Positions 44,208 through 51,320 of a stretch of 64,000 nt of DNA are shown here, in pieces. Numbering within the stretch: the first letter of the stretch is position 1; each line of letters opens with the position of its first letter. A model generated the notes under the pieces. That model ran no database searches and was not told the origin of the DNA. It worked only from the letters and a program-made list of their open reading frames with translations. Origin of the DNA: Streptomyces kanamyceticus (GTDB lineage Bacteria > Actinomycetota > Actinomycetes > Streptomycetales > Streptomycetaceae); assembly GCF_008704495.1 (NCBI RefSeq), contig NZ_CP023699.1, forward strand, positions 9,486,001-9,550,000. Reading direction: 5' to 3'. Both the position numbers and the translations under genes were made by a program.

Positions 44208-44882
44208 ATGGTCGACGACATCACCTTCCGCAGGGCACGCACACCTGCCGAGGACGCGGATGTGCTGCGGCTGCGGGAAGCGGTGTACGTGCAGGACCAG
44301 GAGCGGCTCACCGACACCGCGCAGACCGCCGACACCTTCGACAAGTTCGACGCCCAGGCCTACTACCTCCTCGCGTACGCCGGGACCGAGGCGGTCGGCA
44401 CGATAAAGATCGTCCCCGACTCACCGGCCGGAATTCCCTGCGAGGACGTCGCCGACATCGGTGAGCTGCGTGCCGCCGGGCACCGGCTCGTGGAGTTCGG
44501 CCACCTGATGACGCTGCCGGGCGTGCGCAATCAGAAGATCGGCATGCGGCTGATGCGCGAGGCGCTGGTGCACAGCGCCCAGGTGCACCAAGTGACGTGC
44601 ATCCTCGGCGACTTCTTCATCGACGACCGGGACGGCAAGCTGCGCGACTTCTACACCGACATCGGCTTCGTACCGGTCCACGGCCCCTACCTGGACCCCC
44701 GCTTCACCGGCGCGCCGCTGAGCATGGTGGCCGCCCTCGACGTACCGGAGTCGGTGCGCCTCTGCAAGGAACTGGGGGCCGACGCCAACGGGTTGCTCAG
44801 GTACTTCTTCCAGGACTTCGAAGCCTACGCGAGGGGATCCTCCGAGTATGCGGACGTACCGGCAGGTACTGGCCGAGGCTAA
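44208..44882 (+). CDS. GNAT-fold acyltransferase, FeeM/N-acyl amino acid synthase-like
   Basis: Protein of 224 residues with the GNAT layout shared by LuxI and FeeM-type enzymes: FRRARTPAEDADVLRLREAV, YLLAYAGTEAVGTIKIVP, then VEFGHLMTLPGVRNQKIGMR as the cofactor-binding strand and helix. Such enzymes join acyl groups from acyl-ACP or acyl-CoA to an amine, which fits the nearby carrier protein. ATG at 44208 follows GAGGGA. Its last 35 bases overlap the aminotransferase gene downstream. A simple acetyltransferase is the alternative. Confidence 0.78.
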   Translation: MVDDITFRRARTPAEDADVLRLREAVYVQDQERLTDTAQTADTFDKFDAQAYYLLAYAGTEAVGTIKIVPDSPAGIPCEDVADIGELRAAGHRLVEFGHLMTLPGVRNQKIGMRLMREALVHSAQVHQVTCILGDFFIDDRDGKLRDFYTDIGFVPVHGPYLDPRFTGAPLSMVAALDVPESVRLCKELGADANGLLRYFFQDFEAYARGSSEYADVPAGTGRG

Positions 44883-46530
44883 GGCCGCCCACAACCACCC
44901 CACCTACGCGAAGATGGCCTTCGTCATGGGATGCGGTGTCCAGGGCGAGGGGAGCGGATCCGCCGTCCTGGACGACGCGGGGCAGTCCTTCCTGGCCATG
45001 TTCGATCAGTACGGCAACCAGTCACTCGGCTACTCCCACCCCCGGATCATCGCCGCGCTCCGCGACCAGCTCGACTCCGGGGTCCTCAACAGCAGCAAGA
45101 TCATGTTCGAGGAGGTGCAGATCCGCCTCACCGAACGCCTCGCCGAAGTCACCGACCAGGAGCTGCCGTTCGCCTATCTCGCCAACGGCGGCGGCGAGAC
45201 CATCGACAACGCCCTGAAGCTGGCCAGGGCGGCCACCGGCAGGCCGCGGTTCATCAGCGCGCTCGGCTGCTTCCACGGGAAGACCTTCGCCACGCTCGGC
45301 GCGGCCGCCAGGCCCGAACACCAGGCGAGCCTCGGCCCCCTCATGGCCGAGTTCGAGCAGGTGCCCTTCGGTGATCTCGACGCGCTTGCCGCGGCCCTGG
45401 ACGACTCGGTGGCCGCGGTGCTGCTCGAACCCGTCCAGGCGGAGGCCGGTGTCGTCCCGCCGCCGCCCGACTATCTGCGCGAGGTCCGGCGGCTGTGCAC
45501 CGAGGCAGGCGCGCTGCTCGTACTCGACGAGATGCAGACCGCGTTCGGCCGCTGCGGCACCTTCTTCGCCTACCAGCGGTACGGCATCACCCCGGACCTG
45601 CTCTGCGTCGGCAAGGCGTTCGGCGGCGGCATGCTCGCGCTCTCCGCCGTGCTGGGCACCGAGGCGGTCTGGGAGGTCCTGCGCGAGCTGCCCTCCACCT
45701 TCGGCTCCAGCCTCGGCGGCAATCCGCTCGCCTGCCGGGCGGGCCTGGAGACGATCGCCATCGCGTCGGACGAGGAGTTCCTGGCGGACGTGCGCACCAA
45801 GGGGGAGCGGATCGCCGCCCGGCTGTCCGCCGCCGCCGAGCGGTACCCGGAGGTGATCGCGGAGCACCGCGGCGTCGGCATGATGCACGGCCTCGAACTG
45901 CGGGACGAAGCCCTGACCGGGCTCGTCCTGGGACGGCTCATCGAGGAGGGCGTGACCTCCACGTACTCGCTCTACAACCCCCGGGTGCTGCGCGTCCAGC
46001 CGCCCCTGGTCATCTCCGACGCCGACCTCGAACGGGGGCTGAGCGTCCTCGAAGGCGTCCTGGCCGAGGCCGACGCGGCCCGTGGGCGCGTACGCCCGAC
46101 GGCGGCGGTGTCCCCGCTCACCCGCACCGTCCCCCTGGCCGGGTCCGCCGATGCCGTACTCCGGCTGCTGCGCGAACGGCCGCGGCTCCTCGACCCGTTC
46201 GCCCTGGACAACCAGGCCGACCGGCAGGAATCGGCGGCGGACTTCAGCGGCCGGATCGGACAGGACGAAGTGGTCTGGTCCGACCGGATCGAACGGCGCG
46301 ACGACGGCGTCGCGTTGCGGGCCGACCCGTGCTGGCTGTGGCAGGACCTTGCCCGCACCGCCGTGGTGCGCCCGGCGCCGGGCGGCGGCTGCACCGTCGA
46401 GGTCGAGATCGCCTGGGACACCGGCAGCGGCGGCTACGAGGAGATGCTCGGCGGCCGGATCGCCCTGTTCGCCGAGGAGCGCCTCACCCATCTGCTGACC
46501 CGTCTGGAGAAGGAGTTGGAGAACGAGTGA
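44848..46530 (+). CDS. Class III aminotransferase with an extra C-terminal domain
   Basis: PLP enzyme of 560 residues. Residues 1-415 form a class III aminotransferase: NGGGETIDNALKLARAATG, CFHGKTFATLGAA, Asp227 (LLVLDEMQTAFGRCG) and Lys256 (LLCVGKAFGGGML). Residues about 425-560 are an added domain rich in Trp, Arg and acidic residues (WSDRIERRDDGVALRADPCW) that I do not recognise; it could be an SRPBCC-like binding domain. The ATG lies inside the end of the GNAT gene, and its TGA overlaps the next start in GTGA. Likely aminates a carrier-bound or free aldehyde or ketone. Confidence 0.85.
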   Translation: MRTYRQVLAEAKAAHNHPTYAKMAFVMGCGVQGEGSGSAVLDDAGQSFLAMFDQYGNQSLGYSHPRIIAALRDQLDSGVLNSSKIMFEEVQIRLTERLAEVTDQELPFAYLANGGGETIDNALKLARAATGRPRFISALGCFHGKTFATLGAAARPEHQASLGPLMAEFEQVPFGDLDALAAALDDSVAAVLLEPVQAEAGVVPPPPDYLREVRRLCTEAGALLVLDEMQTAFGRCGTFFAYQRYGITPDLLCVGKAFGGGMLALSAVLGTEAVWEVLRELPSTFGSSLGGNPLACRAGLETIAIASDEEFLADVRTKGERIAARLSAAAERYPEVIAEHRGVGMMHGLELRDEALTGLVLGRLIEEGVTSTYSLYNPRVLRVQPPLVISDADLERGLSVLEGVLAEADAARGRVRPTAAVSPLTRTVPLAGSADAVLRLLRERPRLLDPFALDNQADRQESAADFSGRIGQDEVVWSDRIERRDDGVALRADPCWLWQDLARTAVVRPAPGGGCTVEVEIAWDTGSGGYEEMLGGRIALFAEERLTHLLTRLEKELENE

Positions 46531-48038
46531 GCATGACCATCGCGGAGCTCGGCGAGCGCTACCGCGAGCACACCGACGCACGGCTGACCGAGATCGACCT
46601 CTCCGGTAAGCGCCGTGTCGTCACGTACAGCAGGCTGCACGAGCTCGCCACGGAACGTGCGGAGCGACTGGCGGCGGCCGGGGTGGAGCCGGGGCACCTG
46701 GTCGGCATCCGCGCGCCCAGCACCATCGACTGGGCGATCTGGGACCTCGCGACGCTGATGCGCGGTGCGGTCGTCAAGGCGTTCCCCGAGGACACCGAGA
46801 TAGCGGACCCGGCCGGGTTCGTCGCCCGGCACGAGCTCGCCCTGCTGATCGCCGACGGGCTCACGGCCGACTGCCCCGCGGCGATCGCCCCTGACGGACT
46901 GCCAGGACCCGACGTCGTGCCGGACACGGCGGGACGCGTGGACCCCGGCCGGGTCCACAGCCTCGTCTACTCCTCGGGCACCTCGGGAAAGCTCAAGGGC
47001 CTCAACATCACCGCCAAGGGCACCGAGTACGTGGTCAACCAGTTCATGGAGACCTACCACGTCACCGCGAGCGACCGCCATCTGATCTTCCTGCCGCTCT
47101 CCAACTACCAGCAGCGGCTCTCCCTCTACTGCTGCCTGTGGCTCGGCGCCGACCTGACGCTCGCCCCCTACCAGCGCGTCTTCCACGCGATCCGCAGCGA
47201 ACGGCCCACCTTCCTGATCGGCCCCCCGGTCTTCTACGACACGGCGCTGCAGCTGTACCGCAAGACCGGCGGCACTGCCACGCTCGGTGAATTCCTGGGC
47301 GGTGCCATCCGTTTCCTGATCACGGGCATGGCTCCCATCAGGCGGGAGACGCTGGACGCGTTCTGGGAAGGGGACGTGAAGCTCCTGGAGGTCTACGGCC
47401 TGAACGAGACCGGCATGGTGGCCTGGAACACCGAGGAGGCGCACCGGCTCGGCACCGTCGGCAGGCTCCTCGATCCCAGCCACGTCCGGTTCCTCGACGA
47501 CGGTGAGGTGATCCTGAAGCGCCCCGCTCCCCAGAGCAGCGGCTACTTCGAGGTTCCCGACGACGGGGCGGACGAGACGTACCGCCCCGACGGGAGCATC
47601 GCCACGGGCGACTTCGGCGTGCTCGACGACGACGGCTTCCTCACCCTCGTCGGCCGCAAGAAGGACGTGATCGTCCTGGGCAACGGGCGCAAGGTGCACC
47701 CCGCCCAGATCGAGGAGGCATTCGTCGGGATCGAAGGACTCGCGGAGATCATCGTGGTGCCCACCCCCGAGAGCGGCAGGCTCGGCGCCTTGGTCACCAC
47801 CACCGACCCCGCCGACTCCGCGCTGCCCGCCAAGGTGCGGGCCCGCATGGACGAGGTCAACCGGCGGCTCGACACCCACCAGCGGGTCGTATCCGTGATC
47901 TTCTCTCCGCAGCAACTGCGCTCCGACGCACGCTTCATGACAGGGAACATGAAGCTGAGCAGGGCCACCGTGGCGCGGCACTTCGCCGACACGGTGCGCG
48001 GCGCGGGCACGGCCGCAGAGGAGGCGGAGGCCCGATGA
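46527..48038 (+). CDS. Acyl-AMP ligase (AMP-dependent synthetase family)
   Basis: Adenylate-forming enzyme of 503 residues that would activate a carboxylic acid and load it onto the adjacent carrier protein. It has the P-loop YSSGTSGKLKG, LEVYGLNETGM, ATGDFGVLDDDG, GRKKDVIVLGNGRKVHP and a C-terminal catalytic lysine in TGNMKLSR. It is shorter than typical acyl-CoA synthetases and lacks a fused carrier. GTG at 46527 shares GTGA with the previous stop (ATG at 46533 possible), and its TGA overlaps the next ATG in ATGA. Confidence 0.9.
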   Translation: MSMTIAELGERYREHTDARLTEIDLSGKRRVVTYSRLHELATERAERLAAAGVEPGHLVGIRAPSTIDWAIWDLATLMRGAVVKAFPEDTEIADPAGFVARHELALLIADGLTADCPAAIAPDGLPGPDVVPDTAGRVDPGRVHSLVYSSGTSGKLKGLNITAKGTEYVVNQFMETYHVTASDRHLIFLPLSNYQQRLSLYCCLWLGADLTLAPYQRVFHAIRSERPTFLIGPPVFYDTALQLYRKTGGTATLGEFLGGAIRFLITGMAPIRRETLDAFWEGDVKLLEVYGLNETGMVAWNTEEAHRLGTVGRLLDPSHVRFLDDGEVILKRPAPQSSGYFEVPDDGADETYRPDGSIATGDFGVLDDDGFLTLVGRKKDVIVLGNGRKVHPAQIEEAFVGIEGLAEIIVVPTPESGRLGALVTTTDPADSALPAKVRARMDEVNRRLDTHQRVVSVIFSPQQLRSDARFMTGNMKLSRATVARHFADTVRGAGTAAEEAEAR

Positions 48039-49039
48039 ACCCGAACCCGGCCCCGCGGACGGCACCCGCCGCGCCCCCGATCGTCGACGCACAGGTCAAC
48101 CTGGCCAGCCTGCTCGCCATCCCGCGCTCCTTCGTCGAGCACCAGGCCGCCAACGTCCACCACCGGCTCGACGCCTACGGACTCGGCGGCCGACCCGACC
48201 GCGTACGCAACCAGGTCTTCTCCCTGTACGCGGACGACGACGCGGACCAGCTGGTCGCCGAGATGGACGAGGCGGGGGTGGACCAGGCGTTCCTCGTGGC
48301 GCCCGACTACTCGCACGCGGCCGACTGCGCGCTGTCCCAGCCCGAACTCGCCGCGCTGCACGACCGGGTGAACCGCCGTCACCCGGGCCGGTTCCACGTC
48401 TTCTGGGGCGTGGACCCCCGCGGCGGGCAGGACGGCATCGACCTCTTCGAGCGGTGCGTGACGGAGTACGGATTCGCCGGGATGAAGCTCTACCCGCCCT
48501 GCGGATACGAGCCCAGCGACCCGCGCCTGTACCCGTACTTCGAGCGCTGCGCCCACTACGGCATCCCGGTGCTCACCCACACGGGCCCCGGCTGGGGGCC
48601 GCTGGACTTCAGCTTCGGCAGCCCGCTGCTCGTGGACCGGGCGGCCAGGGACTTCCCCGGCGTCGACTTCATCCTGGGGCACGGCGGGGTCACGCACGTC
48701 GACGAGGCCGCGTACCTCTGCGCCCACCGGCCCAACGTCCACCTGGACATCAGCCAGTTCCACTCGGTGCTCAGCGCCGACGGCTGGCAGACCCACGTCA
48801 ACCGGCTCTTCAAGGCCGGGATTTCCCACAAGATCCTCTTCGGTACCTGCTGGCCGTCCTTCCGTCTTTCGGAGTCGCTCGGGGGCCTGCTCAAGGAGTT
48901 CTCCCGCGGGGCCCCGGCCGTGGCCGGGCTGCGGGAGGCCGAACGCAAAATGATCATGAGCGGCAACAGCCTCCGCCTGCTGGGGCGGAAATCCACGGAA
49001 CAGCGGAAATCCACGGAACAAAGGGGTGGTCGGCCGTGA
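48035..49039 (+). CDS. Amidohydrolase-family protein lacking metal ligands (AH1)
   Basis: TIM-barrel protein of 334 residues in the amidohydrolase_2 (PF04909) family, clearly paralogous to the gene at 49284 (both have KLYPPCGY..PSD, TGP and DFPGVDF). Here the metal-binding HxH on strand 1 is Gln20-Val-Asn22, and the strand-8 Asp is Cys272 (FGTCWP); His182 and His216 remain. It is probably not a normal hydrolase; a structural partner of the active paralogue or a repurposed enzyme is possible. The tail contains a perfect duplication (RKSTEQ twice). ATG overlaps the ligase stop; its TGA overlaps the carrier start. Confidence 0.85.
   Translation: MNPNPAPRTAPAAPPIVDAQVNLASLLAIPRSFVEHQAANVHHRLDAYGLGGRPDRVRNQVFSLYADDDADQLVAEMDEAGVDQAFLVAPDYSHAADCALSQPELAALHDRVNRRHPGRFHVFWGVDPRGGQDGIDLFERCVTEYGFAGMKLYPPCGYEPSDPRLYPYFERCAHYGIPVLTHTGPGWGPLDFSFGSPLLVDRAARDFPGVDFILGHGGVTHVDEAAYLCAHRPNVHLDISQFHSVLSADGWQTHVNRLFKAGISHKILFGTCWPSFRLSESLGGLLKEFSRGAPAVAGLREAERKMIMSGNSLRLLGRKSTEQRKSTEQRGGRP
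48985..49020 (+). repeat. Tandem 18-bp in-frame duplication
   Basis: GCGGAAATCCACGGAACA occurs twice head to tail (48985-49002, 49003-49020), duplicating six residues at the C-terminus of AH1. Recent slippage is likely. Confidence 0.85.
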
Positions 49040-49287
49040 ACGAGGACGTCTCGGCGGTGGAGAAGGATCTCGTCGCGTGGGTGGAGAACTGGAACGAGGG
49101 GGAGGCGGAGGCCACCGACGTCAAGGCCGAGACGGAGCTGACCCACTCCGGGCTGCTCGACTCGATGGCGCTGGTCGGCCTCATCTCCTACCTGGAGGAG
49201 CGCAGCGACCGGGAATTCGACTACTCGACCTTCGAACCGGGTGACGGCGTCAGCATCCGGGGCCTGGTGGAGCACTGCTTGCGGTGA
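49036..49287 (+). CDS. Stand-alone acyl/peptidyl carrier protein
   Basis: Carrier protein of 83 residues. The phosphopantetheine attachment site is Ser43 in GLLDSMALVGLISYLEE, followed by the usual acidic helix. The ligase two genes upstream is its likely loader, and the NRPS condensation domains or GNAT enzyme likely acceptors. GTG at 49036 overlaps the AH1 stop in GTGA, and its own TGA overlaps the next GTG, so it is translated as one chain with both amidohydrolases. Confidence 0.92.
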   Translation: MNEDVSAVEKDLVAWVENWNEGEAEATDVKAETELTHSGLLDSMALVGLISYLEERSDREFDYSTFEPGDGVSIRGLVEHCLR

Positions 49288-50273
49288 TCGTCTACGACGG
49301 CCACTGCCACGTGGCATCCACCGACTTCGTCCCGCTGGCCTTCGTGGAAGGCGTGGCGGTCAACGTCCACAGCAGGCTCTCCGCACGAGGCCCCGCACCG
49401 GACCCCGGCCGGATCGCGGACGGCTACCAGGCGCAGCACCAGGACCATCTGGCCGACGGCCTGGTCGCCGAGATGGACCGGGCGGGGGTCGACCGCTCGG
49501 TGCTCCTGGTGCCCGACTTCAGCCACCGGATGGCCTGCCCGCTGACCCCCGAGGAGATGGCCGAGCGGCACCACCGGATCCGGCTGCGGCATCCCGGACG
49601 GTTCTGGGTCTACATCGGGATCGATCCCCGCCACGGCCCAGGCAACCTCCGGTTCTTCGAGAAGACCCTGGACGACTACGGCTTCGACGGCATCAAGCTC
49701 TACCCGCCGTGCGGCTACTCGCCCTCGGACCGGAGCCTGTATCCCTACTACGAGATCTGCGCGGCCCGGTCGCTGCCGGTCTTCGTGCACACGGGCCCCA
49801 GCGTGCCGAGCCTCGACACGGAACTGGCCCATCCGCTCCACATCGACCAGGCGGCCCGCGACTTCCCCGGTGTCGACTTCGTCCTGGGGCACGCCGGGGT
49901 GACCAACCTGGAGACGGGGGCCTATCTCGCGGCGCACCGGCCCAACGTGTACCTGGACATCGGCGGGTTCGCCAGCTCGGCCACCCTGCGGAGCTGGCCG
50001 CACCACCTCAACCGGCTGTTCCGGATGGGCATCAACCACAAGGTGATCTTCGGTACGGACTGGCCGCTCGGGCGGATGTCCGGAGGGCTGCAGCGCACGA
50101 TGCGCGAGGTGGTCGAGGGGCCGACCGTCTTCGACGGCGTGCCCCGGCGCGATCGCGCGCTGCTGCTCCACGAGAACCTGCTCCGGGTGCTCGCTCCCGC
50201 GAGCCGCCCGGCAGGCGTCCTGCCGAAGGGCCCCGACGGCGTACCGAAGGTCCCCGGCCGGAGCCGGTCGTGA
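49284..50273 (+). CDS. Amidohydrolase-family enzyme, metal ligands intact (AH2)
   Basis: TIM-barrel enzyme of 329 residues, amidohydrolase_2 family (hydrolases and non-oxidative decarboxylases such as ACMSD). All expected metal ligands are present: His7 and His9 (YDGHCHV), His169 (VFVHTGP), His203 (LGHAGVT) and Asp259 (FGTDWP). It is paralogous to AH1, from which it is separated only by the carrier gene, suggesting a heteromeric complex acting on a carrier-bound substrate. Last gene of the operon, 26 bases from the convergent aromatic hydroxylase gene. Confidence 0.9.
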   Translation: MIVYDGHCHVASTDFVPLAFVEGVAVNVHSRLSARGPAPDPGRIADGYQAQHQDHLADGLVAEMDRAGVDRSVLLVPDFSHRMACPLTPEEMAERHHRIRLRHPGRFWVYIGIDPRHGPGNLRFFEKTLDDYGFDGIKLYPPCGYSPSDRSLYPYYEICAARSLPVFVHTGPSVPSLDTELAHPLHIDQAARDFPGVDFVLGHAGVTNLETGAYLAAHRPNVYLDIGGFASSATLRSWPHHLNRLFRMGINHKVIFGTDWPLGRMSGGLQRTMREVVEGPTVFDGVPRRDRALLLHENLLRVLAPASRPAGVLPKGPDGVPKVPGRSRS

Positions 50274-50299
50274 ACCGGCCGGGCCGGGACCCGGTCCCG

Positions 50300-51175
50300 C
50301 TAGGCCGCGACGAGCTCGCTGTCGTCGTCGATACTGGTCAGGAATTCGCTGAGGAAGTCCTCGAAATGGTTGAAGGACTCGGCCCTGAAAAGGACCGGTT
50401 GGTATTTCTCCACCAGGTAGCCCTGGCGCCCCATGGCCGCCGCGTCGAACGGGAAGATGTCCGCGCCGAGGAAGTATTCCATTTCTCCGCACGAAGACAG
50501 CAGGCTCGCTCCGCAGACCTTGGTCCTGCCGTCCTCCCTCACCAGTCCGTATTCGATGGTGAACCAGAAGACCCGGGACACGAGGCTGACCGCCTCGTCG
50601 GACTCAAGACGGCGGACCGTCTTCCCGAGGAGTTCGTACAGCGTCGCCCATCGATTACTTGAAAGGTGTGTGCCGTGCCCCACCACCTCATGGATCATGT
50701 CCGGTTCCGGCGAAAAGCGCGGGAACGAGGGATGGCGTATGTACTGGGTCGCCTGGAACCTTCGATCGGCCAGCGAGCCGTAGAAATCGCGCTGCGCCAC
50801 CAGTCCCGCGGCCGGGCCGAAGGTGAATCCGGTGAGCGGGTGTACGCGCGCTGAGACGTCGCTGAGCTGCGGAAGCCGGTCGTGCCGCAGGTCGAGCAGC
50901 TCGCTCGCCTCGACGAATTCACGACAGGCGTGCACACGGTGCTTGGCGGACAATTCCGTGCTCACCGTGTGCCACGTCTCGTGCTCGGCCTCCGTATAAG
51001 GAATGTCGGGTGCCGGTTCGCCCACCCTGTGTTGTAAAGCGAGATCGGCGATGCGGGCCCGGTGCTCCTGATACGGCCGGTCCTGGTATCCGGGGTGGTC
51101 CTTCGCGAAGATCACGGACACACGCCCGTGTTCATTATTGATGACCGGAGAGTAAAGGGTGGCTTCCTTGAACAT
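50300..51175 (-). CDS. Pterin-dependent aromatic amino acid hydroxylase
   Basis: Non-haem iron, tetrahydropterin-dependent hydroxylase of 291 residues (phenylalanine/tryptophan hydroxylase family). Iron ligands are His162 and His167 (MIHEVVGHGTH) and Glu208 (FTIEYGL). Also visible are LTGFTFGPAAGLVAQRDFYG and QYIRHPSFPRFSPEPD. In a gene cluster such enzymes can make meta-tyrosine, para-tyrosine or hydroxytryptophan; sequence does not tell which. ATG at 51175 has AGGCGG 5 bases upstream. Codon 47 is TTA (51035-51037). Divergent from the P450-FHA gene, with 145 bases between. Confidence 0.92.
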   Translation of the reverse strand: MFKEATLYSPVINNEHGRVSVIFAKDHPGYQDRPYQEHRARIADLALQHRVGEPAPDIPYTEAEHETWHTVSTELSAKHRVHACREFVEASELLDLRHDRLPQLSDVSARVHPLTGFTFGPAAGLVAQRDFYGSLADRRFQATQYIRHPSFPRFSPEPDMIHEVVGHGTHLSSNRWATLYELLGKTVRRLESDEAVSLVSRVFWFTIEYGLVREDGRTKVCGASLLSSCGEMEYFLGADIFPFDAAAMGRQGYLVEKYQPVLFRAESFNHFEDFLSEFLTSIDDDSELVAA

Positions 51176-51320
51176 CAGAACCGCCTGGTGGATGACGATG
51201 GTTGAAGCGCTCAACGTAGGCTAACGGGTCGCTGAGTGAGTGTCACCCCTGGAGGGTTATAGGTAGCCGATACTCATGGCGAATAGCCGGAGGCTACGTA
51301 TGGATTCCAGAAAGGAAACC

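Noticed and set aside
45495..48038. Apparent 847-codon protein containing the acyl-AMP ligase
   Set aside because: The first 344 codons are the second frame of the aminotransferase gene; the ligase begins at the GTGA overlap at 46527.
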